From Peltaster fructicola (lineage: Eukaryota; Ascomycota; Dothideomycetes): a stretch of DNA of 64,000 nt. Location of the stretch: positions 868,001 through 932,000 of the forward strand of contig CP051139.1 in assembly GCA_001592805.2 (NCBI GenBank), read 5' to 3'. The translations under genes were made by a program, and so were the position numbers. The notes under the pieces were generated by a model that was given only the letters and a program-made list of their open reading frames with translations, was not told the DNA's origin and searched no databases. Positions 31,881-44,553 of this stretch are shown piece by piece. Numbering within the stretch: position 1 is the stretch's first letter; each line of letters begins with the position of its first letter.

Positions 31881-33908
31881 TCATTCATTACTAGGCAGAG
31901 CAAGATCCTCAACCCTTAGCAGACCGTCTGCCATACCTGCAGCAGCCCAGCCACCGACGTGTAGGTTAGGATTCCAGACCAGTGCTGACACGGCGGTCTG
32001 CTTCTCGTAGACTGTATTGGTCAAGAAACCATTGCTTATGCCGTCTGTGGTGCCCGTCTTCGACAGTGACATCTTCTCGGGCTTGTATCCCTCGCAGAAT
32101 CTCGACAGACCTACCTTGGCGATGTGCTCACTCAGAGCATCGCCTGTCTCGCCTTGACCTCGCCGCCACTCATGCGTAAACCACGCTTGCTGCCAGACTG
32201 GTGCCTTCGAGTCAATCAGCTTGGTGATCGGGTTCATGCTGTGTACTTCGCCTGCTATCGTCGCGACCAACAGGAATGGGTGACATGGGCTGAGTGCGAG
32301 CACGGTAGGTGTGCTTCTCGTCCGTCCAATGGTGAAGAGATTGAAGATACGTCGGGCGAGGTGTAATCTCACACCGAAGCTCTCGTCAGTCAGGATCGCA
32401 GAACGAATGTAGTCATGCCAGACACAATTAGTCAAGACAGTCCTCGCTCGCGGACCATGCACAGTTGCAGATGGAGACGACCATCTTGTTTGTGCTGTAT
32501 CGGTGATGCGTAGAAAGCCATCCATAGAGCTTGACAGCAGCATGTTCGGGCATGATGGTGAACAAGAAGCAATGGCCAATATGTAGGTGGATGAGATTGC
32601 GGCGTATTTCATCGGCTTCAGGTTGTTGCAGTCGGGAGTTGCGGTGCTCAGGTCGAAGACTGCTATGCAGCCATTCGCACAGCCAACTGCTATCTTGCGA
32701 GGACTCATCCATGTGAAGCAGGTGTAGATCGTGTCGAGTGCTTTCGTCTCCACAAGTGTCTGCGTAATGTAATGCACATCGGTCTCGTCGCCATTCGATA
32801 TGTCAGGAAGCGCGATCACTCGCAAGCCACCATCTGACCACAGACCACACAATAGCAGCGGACTGGCGTTGTCTCTTCGAGCTTGATATGGGCAGAATTG
32901 GAACTTCTTGAGGCCACCAAAGTTGCTGCTCAGTATCGCTTTTAGACGTGGTGTGCTCGAGCGATCCACGACGTTGAGCCGCCAGATTTGAAGCAGTGAC
33001 TGATATGACTTGGAGGGTGTGAATGCTGGAGGATCTGGGTCCTCACAAGGCACGACATCCGGTCGCTTTGTCGTTGTGGCTACCGCCAGGTACTGGTGAG
33101 GTCCAGGCTGATCAGGAATCCAGTCCAGACACTGGATTCTCTCCCCAGTGTTGATTACAAACCCATTCCTGGAGTCAGTGAATACTTCTTGCAACGACAT
33201 GCACTCTCCAGCAGAGAGCATGCATTGCTTTGGATTCGCTACAGCGCCAATCAAGAACGCTCGTGGTGTGGTAGGCAGCAAGTGCTTAACTTCATCAAAC
33301 TGTCCGGGAGTGATGACCTGCCTCCTCATGATCTCTGCCGCATCACAGCACCAGCTCCAGTCCTGGTCGTTCAGCGCTTCGTAAGTCTTGCTGTCCTTCA
33401 GAAAAGGTCTGTGGAAACCTGCTTCTTGACTTGGAAGCACGGGTAGATCAATCCATTTTTTGACAACTTTCTGGACGACGGCGAGATCTTCTCGGGCACC
33501 TCCCCAGTACATCTGTCGTTTTGCTCCTCTCCCAGCCTGTAGGTGGTATCGTTGACCATCGGGCAGACCTCTGGTCCAGATGGTCGAGTCATCGACAGCT
33601 TTCCGTGTTCGAACGTGTTTACTCGCTGTGATAGCTTCATCGTCGTCATCTTTGGCATCATCATCATAATCGGAGGCATCACCATCCTCTACGTCGACAT
33701 TCTCCTCATCGCCAGTGGGTTCGCTCTCGCTGGATTCGTCACCGGGCTGCTTAGGCTCAGTGTCGACAACAAAGTCATCCGAGCTCGCATCATCTTGAGG
33801 ACTCGTCCTATCTGGCTCCTCCGAACCATCACGCAGCTCTGGAATCGACGCGAAGGCATCTGTCGTGTACTTCTTTCTCGGAGTACGCTGTGATGATCGC
33901 CGCTGCAT
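31881..33908 (-). CDS. TFC6: TFIIIC subunit Tfc6-like WD40 protein
   Basis: One exon, 675 residues. A basic start (MQRRSSQRTPRKKYTTDAF) precedes a strongly acidic stretch (about 30-90). The conserved part begins at WTRGLPDGQRYHLQAGRGAK and continues into a WD-repeat-like propeller (for example IQCLDWIPDQPGPHQYLAVAT). Fungal Tfc6 (tau91; human GTF3C2) sits in the B-block-binding half of TFIIIC, which recruits RNA polymerase III to tRNA genes. Assignment rests on the overall pattern, not a single motif. Confidence 0.72.
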   Translation of the reverse strand: MQRRSSQRTPRKKYTTDAFASIPELRDGSEEPDRTSPQDDASSDDFVVDTEPKQPGDESSESEPTGDEENVDVEDGDASDYDDDAKDDDDEAITASKHVRTRKAVDDSTIWTRGLPDGQRYHLQAGRGAKRQMYWGGAREDLAVVQKVVKKWIDLPVLPSQEAGFHRPFLKDSKTYEALNDQDWSWCCDAAEIMRRQVITPGQFDEVKHLLPTTPRAFLIGAVANPKQCMLSAGECMSLQEVFTDSRNGFVINTGERIQCLDWIPDQPGPHQYLAVATTTKRPDVVPCEDPDPPAFTPSKSYQSLLQIWRLNVVDRSSTPRLKAILSSNFGGLKKFQFCPYQARRDNASPLLLCGLWSDGGLRVIALPDISNGDETDVHYITQTLVETKALDTIYTCFTWMSPRKIAVGCANGCIAVFDLSTATPDCNNLKPMKYAAISSTYILAIASCSPSCPNMLLSSSMDGFLRITDTAQTRWSSPSATVHGPRARTVLTNCVWHDYIRSAILTDESFGVRLHLARRIFNLFTIGRTRSTPTVLALSPCHPFLLVATIAGEVHSMNPITKLIDSKAPVWQQAWFTHEWRRGQGETGDALSEHIAKVGLSRFCEGYKPEKMSLSKTGTTDGISNGFLTNTVYEKQTAVSALVWNPNLHVGGWAAAGMADGLLRVEDLALPSNE

Positions 33909-34266
33909 GATGCAGACTGGTTGGTGAGAAGCATAACACTAAACATTGATTAATGTTTGCATGTAGCGAATGAAATTGCTTAAGAGAAAATCGACCTTGC
34001 GCTTTCGAGGTCGCTAAAGAACGGGGCATCCTTTCTATTAATCGAAAGGCTCACATGCGAACTTCTGACGATGCGCGCCTCCTTGAGCACAACAATGTCG
34101 CGACGATGATGAGATGTACCTTACTTTGCCGACAAACAGTTCTTTTCTCGACTCCGCGAAGGCACTACAACCTCACGACTTGACAAAATTCCTCCCACCA
34201 CTTCCTGTTCTGCGAGTCGACACCAACGACCCGATCGCATCGTCCTTCTCAACACAGTCATGCGTC
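33909..34266. other. divergent promoter region (TFC6 / PER1)
   Basis: It lies between the TFC6 and PER1 start codons. An in-frame ATG at 34114 could lengthen PER1, but that would bury its signal peptide. No other feature seen. Confidence 0.5.
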
Positions 34267-35416
34267 ATGCTCCATTATGATGTTCAGAGATACTGCGTCC
34301 TGCAGACGCTGCTATTCGTGTTGATTTTCGGCGGACAAGCGAGCGCGAGCACTGGAGACAGACTGCCGGAGTTCAAGTCATGTGTGACAGTAAGCAAGAG
34401 TTAGAGTTGCATGGACAACGACTGACGGTGATAGGACTGTGTCACGGCGAACTGTGGTCCTGCTGGACTCTCAGTGCGTATGTATACTCAATGCTGAGCC
34501 CCAGGCAATGCTGACATGAGCCAGCGATTGAGCATCAGCTCCTCCTTTGGACTTGTCCACAGGAATGCGATTATACCTGCCAGCATATCATAACGGACGA
34601 GCGACTGGAGCGCGAACCGCAATACATCGAGCCGATTGTACAGTTTCACGGCAAATGGCCATTCTTCCGATTCCTGGGCATGCAGGAACCCTTTTCCGTC
34701 CTCTTCAGCCTATTCAACTTCGTAGCGCATCAGTGGGGCCTGGGAAAGATAAGGGAGCATATACCAGAGTCATACTCCCTGAGAAAGTACTACATGTGGT
34801 TTGGATACTGTGGATTAGCGAGCTGGCTGTTCAGCATGATCTTTCATAGTCGAGACTTCAAGTTGACGGAGCGGCTTGACTATTTCGCTGCTGGCATGAG
34901 TGTCATGTACGGCTTGTACTACACACCGATCAGAATCTTTCGACTGGACCGGACGGAAGTCGACACGACTACAACAAGGCGAAAAGAGAGCTTCGTCAGA
35001 GTCTGGACGATATTCTGCTTGTCAGCATACTTACTGCACATCAGCTATCTATCGTTCTACCGCTTCGACTATACCTACAACATGGCAGCAAACGTTGCGG
35101 TCGGCATTGTACAGAACGTGCTGTGGACAGGATTCTCCATCACACGCTTCCGCAAGGTTGGCAGGTTATGGGCAGCCTGGCCAGGTCTGATCGTTGCCTG
35201 GATAGTCCTCGCAATGAGTCTGGAGCTGTTCGACTTTCCTCCATGGTGGCGGATGTTGGATGCACATGCTTTATGGCATCTAGGCACTGTTGGACCGACA
35301 ATATGGTGGTACAAGTAAGCTCAGTTTACTGCGCACATCGTTCATCACTAACAAAGCACAGCTTCTTAGTGAAAGACGCACAGGAGGATCTACAGAGCCA
35401 GAGACTCAAAGCCTGA
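34267..35416 (+). CDS. PER1: Per1/PGAP3-like GPI lipid-remodelling protein of the ER
   Basis: Four exons, 34267-34389, 34435-34477, 34525-35314 and 35362-35416 (introns 45, 47 and 47 nt), give 336 residues. ATG 34267 starts a signal peptide (LQTLLFVLIFGG). The lumenal part has the family Cys pattern, ending LLLWTCPQECDYTCQH. Then come the GKWPFFR..GMQEP motif and about seven membrane helices. The last exon restores WWYNFLVKDAQED. Per1 removes an acyl chain from the GPI lipid of anchored proteins. Exon 2 must end at GTATGT, not the nearby GTGCGT, to keep the frame. Confidence 0.88.
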
Positions 35417-35887
35417 AACAATCCTATGGTTGTTTAGGGGAGCTTTCGAGAATGTTTCATGTTGCAACGCACATATACCCGATGAACATAGGCGCTAGTC
35501 ATAAATTCATATCCAACAGCAAACCATCACAGACTCATAACATCTCCCAACGAGTAAGCAAATACGTCCGTGTCATCGGTTCTGTGCGCAACACACGCTG
35601 GTTGGCTATCACCGTCTACACGAAAGTTGGGTTATATCGGACCAACCGCACTATCAGCTTCTTTGTAGCTTGCTCGCAAGTTAATCAGCCACGATCAGGC
35701 GCAGCACGGTGATGAAACCAGTTACAACAGGTCGCGACAAGCGATCCCTGTACTGATCCCTTGCTTACTACTGTCGATCTACCAGCTCGAGCATGATATA
35801 GGACGGCGTTATTGCCGTGTATACGCCAGCATCGTCGCGTGATCGAATCGACCTTCCTCACCAGCCTGTACCGAAGACTTCAACACC
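35417..35887. other. intergenic region
   Basis: 3' end of PER1 and probable promoter of the next gene. No other feature seen. Confidence 0.5.
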
Positions 35888-36966
35888 ATGGCTCCTGATA
35901 TCAACACCCTCTCACCAAGATCTCTCGCAGACGACCAGCATAGGGCCCGCTCATCACAAATGGGTCCTCCTGCAGCTCCTGCATCGACGCACACCACAAA
36001 TCTTCCACTTCGACATCCTCGCCCATTGACAGCTGCTGAGCTGTATCTTGAATGTGAGAAAGAGCAAGAAGCAGTCGTACGTGATGGATGGTATACATCG
36101 ATGAGCCACAGCTGACCATGCAGGTGAATCGTCTCACAAGAGAGCTCACAGCACTGCGCGCACAATCAGTGTCTGTAGCTAGTAACGCCTCTCAATCCTC
36201 GACTTCGTCGTCTCTGCTTCCGGTAGACATCACAGATCCCAATCCTGTTCACCAGGTGGTTGGCGCAACACACCCTACGCCTTCCAGGAGACACCGCAGC
36301 AGCTCGTCGTTGAGTGGTCGCAGCATCACCACTCCGGCTACGACAGCGTCAGGAATGAGCACAAGCTACACATCGGGAATGCAGACAGGCGTCTCACAAG
36401 CTTCTATGGCCAGAGCTGCAGCGGCGTCTGGAAGTCGAAGGCCATCTATGAGTGCTTCTGGAGCATCAACTCCAGCTCGACGTTCGGTGGACCTTTCAAG
36501 AGGACAGGGTTCATATACTAGCCGTCCATCACTGTCTCGGGATGTCTCACAAAACGCTGTGTTAACGACAGCAGGCAGCACACATGCAGACACTGCAACG
36601 TATCGATCAGAAATGGAAAGTGTGAAAGCAGAAAATGAGGCACTTCGACAACGAGTTCGAGCACTGGAACGAGCATTACGAGCACGAAGACGAGACAGCA
36701 GTCAGTCGGACGTTGCACGTTCAGAGTTAGGAAACCAAGGTATGCGTCCACGCGATGCTATCAGTCCTCCAGGTAGCGGCATGATGGGTCTCAGTTCTGC
36801 TGGAGTTGCCGCATGGGCAGCTGGCAGCGGCATAGGTGGTGTTGCTGGCCCTCGCGAGCGCAGCGAGAGTCAAAGCACCACAGCTAGCAGCAGACGAGGC
36901 ATACCGGTTGATGAGGAAGTCAAAGTCGGTGAAAGTGCTTCGAGCATTCCACCTCGTGGAGTCTGA
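35888..36966 (+). CDS. uncharacterised coiled-coil, Ser-rich protein
   Basis: Exons 35888-36076 and 36124-36966 (47-nt intron, CTGAC branch) give 343 residues. The intron falls inside a likely coiled coil: LTAAELYLECEKEQEAV before it, VNRLTRELTALRAQ after it. The middle is Ser/Thr/Ala-rich and disordered. A second heptad-like helix, MESVKAENEALRQRVRALERALRARR, lies near 235-260, and the C-terminus is Gly/Ser-rich. No enzyme motif, signal or membrane segment is visible. I do not recognise the family; it may be a scaffold or a polarity- or septum-associated protein, but that is a guess. Confidence 0.65.
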
Positions 36967-37097
36967 GGATGTGCTGTTACGATAAAACTAACGACATGAT
37001 AGACATGAAAGCAATGGAAGCGACTTCGTCTTACTGATGTATTGATTCTCTCGAGATTATTCATCCATCGTCTATAGCTCGTCTCCATCAAGTCTTC

Positions 37098-38602
37098 TCA
37101 ACGCGATTCATTCATCGTCTGATGCACCAACTCGCCGACATCTAGAACCATCTCGTCATCTCCGAATTGTCCTATGACCTGTAACCCAACGCTCTGCACG
37201 TCATGCGGATCGGTGCTTTGAAATGGCACAGGTATGCTGATCGCTGGAAGACCGGCTAAGCTGGCTGGGACAGTAAACACGTCATTCGTGTAGATGTCGA
37301 CCGCCCTCAACTTGCTGACCTCCTCGATCGTTGGAGGCAAGGTTGGTGCTGTAGGAGCAAGAAGGATATCAACACCTTCATCAGTCGGCTCTACATCCAG
37401 CAATGGATTCTGCAACGTAAAGACCTTATTGAAGTCGAGCTGCACAAGTCGACGAATCTTCTGAGCCTGGATGAAGTAGTTGTCGATGGCTTCGGAGCTC
37501 AAACTGTATGTGCCAAGCAAGATTCGTCTCTTCACCTCATCGCCAAAGCCTTGATATCTGGCTCGAGCATACAAAGGCAGCTTCTCTAGTGACTGTCCAG
37601 CATCCAGTGAAGGTCTCCTACCATATCGAATGCCATCATATTTGGCCAAGTTGGACGATGCCTCCGCCGGTGCCAGTACATAGTATGCTGATAGTGCTTG
37701 CTGTGTGGTTGGCAGCGAGACTGCATGCAGGCTGTGTCCGAGACTCTCCATCTTCTGCAGAGTTCTCAACCAGCAATCTCGAACTATCGGTGCGAGCTCC
37801 GTAACGTTGTACTCAATCGGCAGCCCTATGCGCAAAGATCTCGGAAGAGCTCGTTGGTGAGAAGCGATGCGAGCACGTGTTGAGGGCCACAACGAGCTTG
37901 GATCTTGTTCGTCATATGCGTTCATCGCACGGAACATAGCTCGCGCACATACAGCATCCTTTGCGAGCACGCCGACAGTGTCCAGAGAATTCGCATATTG
38001 AATGACCCCCCATCTCGAAAGAAGACCATAGCTAGGCTTGAAGCCACATACACCTGTATATGCAGCAGGCAGTCGCACGGAACCTCCAGTGTCTGTGCCT
38101 AACGCGGCCCAGGCTTGTCCTGTCGCAACCGCGATAGCACTGCCTCCGCTGCTACCTCCTGGTGATAGAGGGACGCCGTTTCTGGAGTATGGACTCAATG
38201 CAGGTCCAGTAGCAGCAGTCTGCGTATGTGACCCCATGCCAAACTCATCGAGGTCGGTCTTCGACGTGATCTCAGCTCCATGCTCTTTCAGAAGCTTGAT
38301 GACTGTGGCTTCAAAGGGAGTGTTCAGTCCAGCAAGGATGTTTGAGCTGGCTGTTGTCGGATGATCAATGGTGTTGATATTGTCCTTCACAGCTATGGCC
38401 TTGCCATTGAGTGTGCCTTGTCGTGATCAGCCTCGGTCTACCCGTACTCTTGCTCATGCATACCTTGATGGGATTGTTCACTGTGACCGGCACGCGGCGA
38501 GACGAATGAAGTAGCACATCGCGCTGCGACGTAGCGTTGCCTCACACGAGACAAGACAGCTGAATGATTAGACCACGCATGGACGCGTTGTCTGACGAGC
38601 AT
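37098..38602 (-). CDS. HER2: mitochondrial glutamyl-tRNA(Gln) amidotransferase subunit A
   Basis: Exons 38602-38464 and 38416-37098 (47-nt intron) give 485 residues. The N-terminus is rich in Arg, Ser and His and fits a mitochondrial presequence. The amidase catalytic triad is visible: Lys57 in AVKDNI, cis-Ser135 in GGSSGGS, and nucleophile Ser159 in [13 protein letters not shown]. With subunits B and F it makes Gln-tRNA(Gln) from Glu-tRNA(Gln) in mitochondria. It shares a 186-bp divergent promoter with the acetyltransferase. Confidence 0.9.
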
Positions 38603-38788
38603 CACATAGTCTCAGGAGTGATGGGAGGGCTCGTCATGAAATGCAATCAATTGATGTTGTAGAATCCGAGCTTCACCAAGTTCATCCAAAATAGGACGCC
38701 GCTCTCCCACACACCGTACACAATCGCCGAGCACGTATATGAGCTTGCAAGTAAGGTAAGCTGGCAGTCTTCAATCACTTCTCCTATC

Positions 38789-39421
38789 ATGGCGAATCCT
38801 TTTGTGTCTGAACGACTGGTCTACCGAGCACCAGAGCCCGAAGACGCGAAGTTCTTTGAGATCATTGGCAAAGATATCCCTGGCTATCTCAACTCCAACT
38901 ACAGCATTGGTGTTCCGCAATCGAAAAGCCGTTGTGCTGAGTATCATCAGTATGTCTCAGAGCAGGTTATGCTAGGCGTGGTGTTCTGTATCCCGAAGCC
39001 TGATGTTTCAAGCCCTGAAGCCGACAAGGATGAACTGGTCCCTATCGGATGCGTTCATCTGTCGACTATCAAGCCTGCTCAGGCTCACCACAGGAATTCG
39101 ATGTTAGGGATTGATGTGATACCTAAGTATCAAGGCAAGGACTGAGACATAGCCTCAAGAGCATACTGACACTCTTCAGGTAAGGGTTATGGAGGCGAAG
39201 CGATCAGATGGACATTACGATGGGCTTTCGAGATGGCTGGTCTTCATCATGTCAAGATATGTGTCTTCGGCTACAATGAACGCGCCAGACGCTTGTACGA
39301 GCGACTCGGCTTCGAGCACGAAGGCACGTTACGAGAAGATGTCTGGTTTCGAGGTCAATGGTATGATTGTCATTGGCTAGGCATGCTCGACAGAGAGTGG
39401 CATGCTATGCAGCAAGCATGA
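38789..39421 (+). CDS. GNAT-family N-acetyltransferase (RimJ/RimL-like)
   Basis: Exons 38789-39134 and 39180-39421 give 195 residues. They are joined by a GC-AG intron (CAAG|GCAAGG..CTGAC..CTTCAG), because no GT donor is available and the join restores the acetyl-CoA motif Q-G-K-G-Y-G. The N-terminal part begins SERLVYRAPEPEDAKFF. The C-terminal part has CVFGYNERARRLYERLGFEHEG. The substrate is unknown. Its stop is only 5 bp from the stop of the convergent dehydrogenase. Confidence 0.85.
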
Positions 39422-39426
39422 GTTCT

Positions 39427-40608
39427 TCACAAATCCACAGGATAGTCCAAAGTCTCGATCTTCTCTGGAAACTTCAGACCATTCTGCTTACGCACCTCGT
39501 CCATCACTTTCATGATGACCAAGCTCTCCTGCAAGCCCTCGTACTTGCCCTCCTTTCGGCCACTCTGCAGTGCAAAGGCACACTCGTCAGCCTCCCAGAA
39601 CATACCTTGGCCCTGACCCTCTGGCTGCCACGAACCGCCGAAGCCGTTCTTCCAGCCACTACCTGCACCAGGCCCTGGGAACTCCCAGGTCTTGTCCTCG
39701 ACGATGCCATCGCTAAGGACGAGTCGGGTGCGATAAGGTCGGAAGGCTGGTGGCCAGATCTGGACCTCACCATGCTGACCTTGTACCCTGATTGCAGGGC
39801 CAGCTGTGCCCTTGGAGTCGGGATCCGCGCTTACACGCATGCTCGCTGTAGCAAACCCGTGAGCGTCATTCCCGTCCTTTCTTGGGAACGTAAGCAGCAT
39901 ACTCGTGCTCTCATCCGCGCCGGTCTTGTACTTAGTGGCTGTGCTGAGCACTGTTGGCGGCTGAGGATCGCTCTGAGTATGGTACAGAGTCTGGAAGAGC
40001 CAGGTCAAGCTGTAGATACCGAGATCCAGCAAAGCACCACCAGCGAGATCAAGGTTGACCATACGGTTGCTGTCATCGAACGCCTCCTCGGGGTTCAGAT
40101 TCATGCTGAGGTCTGCCGTTGTACGCCACACGTTGCCAAGCTTGCCAGACGTGATGAGCTCCCTGATGTAGATCGAGAGGGGAAAGTATCGTGTCCATAC
40201 TGCTTCCATGAGGAAGACATTTTTGCTCTTCGCGATTTCGATGAGCTTCTCTAGCTGCTGAGCATTGGTGGTGAAGGCTTTCTCACAAAGGACATTCTTG
40301 CCAGCTTCTAGACAAAGCCTGGCATTCTGGTAGTGGTGGCTGTGAGGTGTTGCAACATAGATAATGTCGACGTTTGGATCTTGAGCCAGCTCCTTGTACG
40401 AACCATACGCCTTGGCACTCTCTGGTGCTCGTACTTCCTTCAGGAAATCCTGTGCTCGCTTGGCTGATGATGAAGATGCAGCAGCTACCACGACGTGCTC
40501 AATATCCTTGACTCCACGAGTCTCAGGATTGACCCAGAGGTCACGAGCGAAGGTCTCGGCAATGCCGCCAGTGGCGAGGATGCCCCATTTGAGCTGAAAC
40601 TTGGACAT
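39427..40608 (-). CDS. Gfo/Idh/MocA oxidoreductase (D-xylose/dihydrodiol dehydrogenase type)
   Basis: One exon, 393 residues. The Rossmann start KWGILATGGIAETFARDL binds NAD(P). The family EKP-like catalytic motif is CEKAF near residue 115, followed by LMEAVWTRYFP and GGALLDLGIYSLTW. These fit fungal NADP-dependent D-xylose 1-dehydrogenase and mammalian dimeric dihydrodiol dehydrogenase. The true substrate is not readable. There is no signal peptide. Confidence 0.85.
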   Translation of the reverse strand: MSKFQLKWGILATGGIAETFARDLWVNPETRGVKDIEHVVVAAASSSSAKRAQDFLKEVRAPESAKAYGSYKELAQDPNVDIIYVATPHSHHYQNARLCLEAGKNVLCEKAFTTNAQQLEKLIEIAKSKNVFLMEAVWTRYFPLSIYIRELITSGKLGNVWRTTADLSMNLNPEEAFDDSNRMVNLDLAGGALLDLGIYSLTWLFQTLYHTQSDPQPPTVLSTATKYKTGADESTSMLLTFPRKDGNDAHGFATASMRVSADPDSKGTAGPAIRVQGQHGEVQIWPPAFRPYRTRLVLSDGIVEDKTWEFPGPGAGSGWKNGFGGSWQPEGQGQGMFWEADECAFALQSGRKEGKYEGLQESLVIMKVMDEVRKQNGLKFPEKIETLDYPVDL

Positions 40609-41262
40609 TGTTGTTAAGAAAAAGCTGGTCTGACGTCGATGTCGGCTACTACTGCGGCATGAGGAGTATTATATGGTCTCGGATCGGCGACTGACGTAGA
40701 GCTATGGAGCCATCAAGTCGCACAGTTGGATATCGAGCTGCCTGTTCGAGCAGCTCATGTACAGTCATGATGTGCCATCAATGATGAAGGAGAGCACTAC
40801 GCCTTGGCGATCGGCAGATGAGGAACGCCTGCAATACGTATTTGGCGATTACCTTCTATATCCTGATTTGCTACGTAGTATTGAATGGCTGCCTGCGCAG
40901 GCTAACACTCGTTAACTGCTGTCGCTAAGAGCTGCAACATAAGTCAGCTGAGCGACAAGTCCAAAAGCTACTCTCTGTGTGTCATCGCATCGCGAGAACG
41001 CAAACGAACCATACGATCTGCTTGATCAACGTCATGGGCGGTGGATCAGCGACCGATGCAACTCGGAAATACACTCATGCCCGTAGACAGGGTATAGACA
41101 TTGAGTACTGTAACGGAGGATGAGTCCGTAGCCATGGAGCAGGTAATGGTGAAACAAAGAATGTATGGAAGCAAAGCTGTACAAAATGCATAAGGACCGC
41201 CAGCCAACGCCATCGCTCTGAAGCATCTGCTGTATGCTGCGTTAAGATCGTCTTTTCCATCG
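40609..41262. other. intergenic region
   Basis: Promoter side of the dehydrogenase and 3' flank of the next minus-strand gene. No supported gene. Confidence 0.5.
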
Positions 41263-42171
41263 TTAGTAGAAGTGATTCATATGCCCAGGCACCTTCTGTT
41301 GGCATTTCTCGCAGTCGGCACGGAATCCCATGCTGAAGCCTTTCCGGCTATGCAGTCCATCAGGACCGGGTGACTCTCGCATAGGCGAGTCTCCACCACT
41401 CAAGGCACCACTGCGTGCTCTAGTCTTCCCACGCAAGAAGCCAGGATCCGGCAACGTGTCCATCGAGTTCTGGTCAAAGCTACCATCGAGCTGGAAGCTG
41501 CGTTCCGCCTGAACAGCTATGCTTGGCGCGTCATCTGAGGTCATCTCGATGTCCCTCACAGTCAAGAGCTCTAGCTGTGATCCTGCTGCCTCGGCAGCTG
41601 ATGGCGGAGTGGGTATCTCATCCTCGTCGATGGGAGATGGCACTTCCAGTCGATCGGAGCTGATATTCTCTTGCGGATGTCTCGATCTCACATGGCTAGA
41701 CAGTAGTCGCTGACCGAGCTTTGGTGACAAGACTGGTGTTGGAGCTCTCTCAACTCGCAGCTGAGATCTCCATGGTCGACTAGGCGTAGCCTCGAGTGGC
41801 GTATCGAGACGTTGAGGGAAGCTGGCAACCTCGTCGTCTGAGTGCATTGACACGTCTTCATCCGAGACATGGCTCAAAGGTTGTGGACTGCCAGGCTCGG
41901 ACACAAGAGAAGATTGGTCGTCGCTGTCGTACTTGGCGTGCTCGGTATAGACATGCTGTGATGAGCCTATCACGGAGTCCCTTGGGAACCACAGGCTCTC
42001 CTCGCCGCTCGACTGCACCGTGGTTGGTCTCAATTTCTATGAAGCATCAGCGGCTAGTCTCTACATACGAAGCAGAGACTCGACCTTGTCAACAGGATGT
42101 CCGTCATGAGGCAACCAGTCTTCGCCATCACGCTGACGCTTGCGTCCAAATGGTGATGGTGTGTCCTCCAT
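41263..42171 (-). CDS. uncharacterised Ser/Pro-rich protein with a CxxC tail
   Basis: Exons 42171-42085 and 42036-41263 (48-nt intron with the weaker donor GTCGAG) give 286 residues. A charged start (MEDTPSPFGRKRQRDGEDW) is followed by long, acidic, Ser/Pro-rich disordered sequence with several S-P/T-P sites. The tail RADCEKCQQKVPGHMNHFY has a CxxC pair and two His residues, a possible small metal site or interaction motif. I do not recognise the family. The first-exon join rests on frame and branch site only. Confidence 0.6.
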
Positions 42172-42559
42172 ACTGAGGCGAGGTCGAATATCAGGCGTGA
42201 GAACGCTTGATTACGCAGGTCATGCCATGTGTGACATTCATGCATGTGCTCTGCAGCCTGAAATGGTAGACTACAGGCGTACTGCCGTCAATGGTTCAAG
42301 TGAATAAGGACAGAGGCACAGGATGGACCCTGAAGACAACGTGAGACCAACATCACCAAGTAGCACAGCCACGGTTGTGCCTTCCCCACCTTTGTCAAGC
42401 ACATGCATATTTCCTAAAAATCCATGGTGGGATGACTCGAAATATAGAAGCCCTGCATTATTTTTCACGTATCACACAGCTTGTCAAAAGACGGTGTGTC
42501 ACTCATCATTGTTCTACCACCGTCTTTGCACAAACAAGCCAGCTAGGCAGATCAAAACC
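42172..42559. other. divergent promoter / DAHP synthase leader
   Basis: The frame of the DAHP synthase start is open back to an ATG at 42323, which would add 79 residues with no family similarity. I regard it as leader sequence. Confidence 0.45.
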
Positions 42560-43728
<1,169 letters not shown>

Positions 43729-43967
43729 TAGAGCGTTGATATGAAGTCTAGATCGTTGTATATGTTGTGCCCAGAGTGATTGAAAGACAAGCTCGTGTCA
43801 ACGGCGTGTGTCTGATCGCGTCAAATTCCCGACCTCAGCTTGCAACGTTGCCGTCCCTGAACCTCCTCGACAACACTCCCACCAACTTTCGCGACACAGA
43901 CAAACCGCATACCATTGTAGTCGTAACGTTGCTCTACTAGAGTCGCGGACGCGAGCACACAGGCAAG

Positions 43968-44553
43968 ATGCCTTCTTACTGGTTATCAGATTGGCAGAGT
44001 GCGCACACAAGACCAGATGGACGAGTACGAATGCTAATAACGAGCAGAGATTGGAGTAGCATTCTGCAGTGGCGGTAGGTGAGCTGCAAAGCGAATTGTA
44101 GAGTAAGAGCAGGACTGATCAGCACACAGGTTTCTTCTTCTTCATCTTCGGCCTCGTTCTGTTCTTCGATCGCGCATTGCTTGCGATGGGCAATATCCTT
44201 TTCCTCTTCGGCGTTACACTTCTCCTCGGCACTCAGCGCACGTTTGTCTTCTTCGCGCGCCGACAAAAGTGGAAGGGCAGTCTAGCGTTCTGGACGGGCA
44301 TCCTCTTGATCTTGATGAGGTGGACATTCATTGGCTTTGCAATCGAGTGCTATGGCATATTCAGTTTATTTGGAGAGTTCTTCAAGCAGGTGAGCATGGC
44401 AGGCACGACGCTTGTTGAGACACTAATGCCATGGAGATCGCAGGGTTTGCATACAATATACCGATCGTTGGCCCGTACCTGGCGAAGGGCCTGCAAGTAG
44501 CTGGCGAGAAAGCCGGTGCGGATGGACGAGCACACAAGGATCTTCCAGTGTAA
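43968..44553 (+). CDS. GOT1: Got1 vesicle-transport membrane protein
   Basis: Four exons, 43968-43998, 44048-44074, 44130-44389 and 44437-44553, give 144 residues; exon 2 is only 27 nt. The result begins [20 protein letters not shown] and has the Got1 core [17 protein letters not shown], then [16 protein letters not shown], with four hydrophobic helices. Got1 supports ER-Golgi and Golgi traffic. The last acceptor must be CCATGGAG before ATCGCAGG, 9 nt upstream of the more obvious AG, to keep the frame. Confidence 0.88.

Noticed and set aside
42323-42559. 79-residue N-terminal extension of DAHP synthase
   Set aside because: Open in frame but with no resemblance to any DAHP synthase; the short start fits the family.
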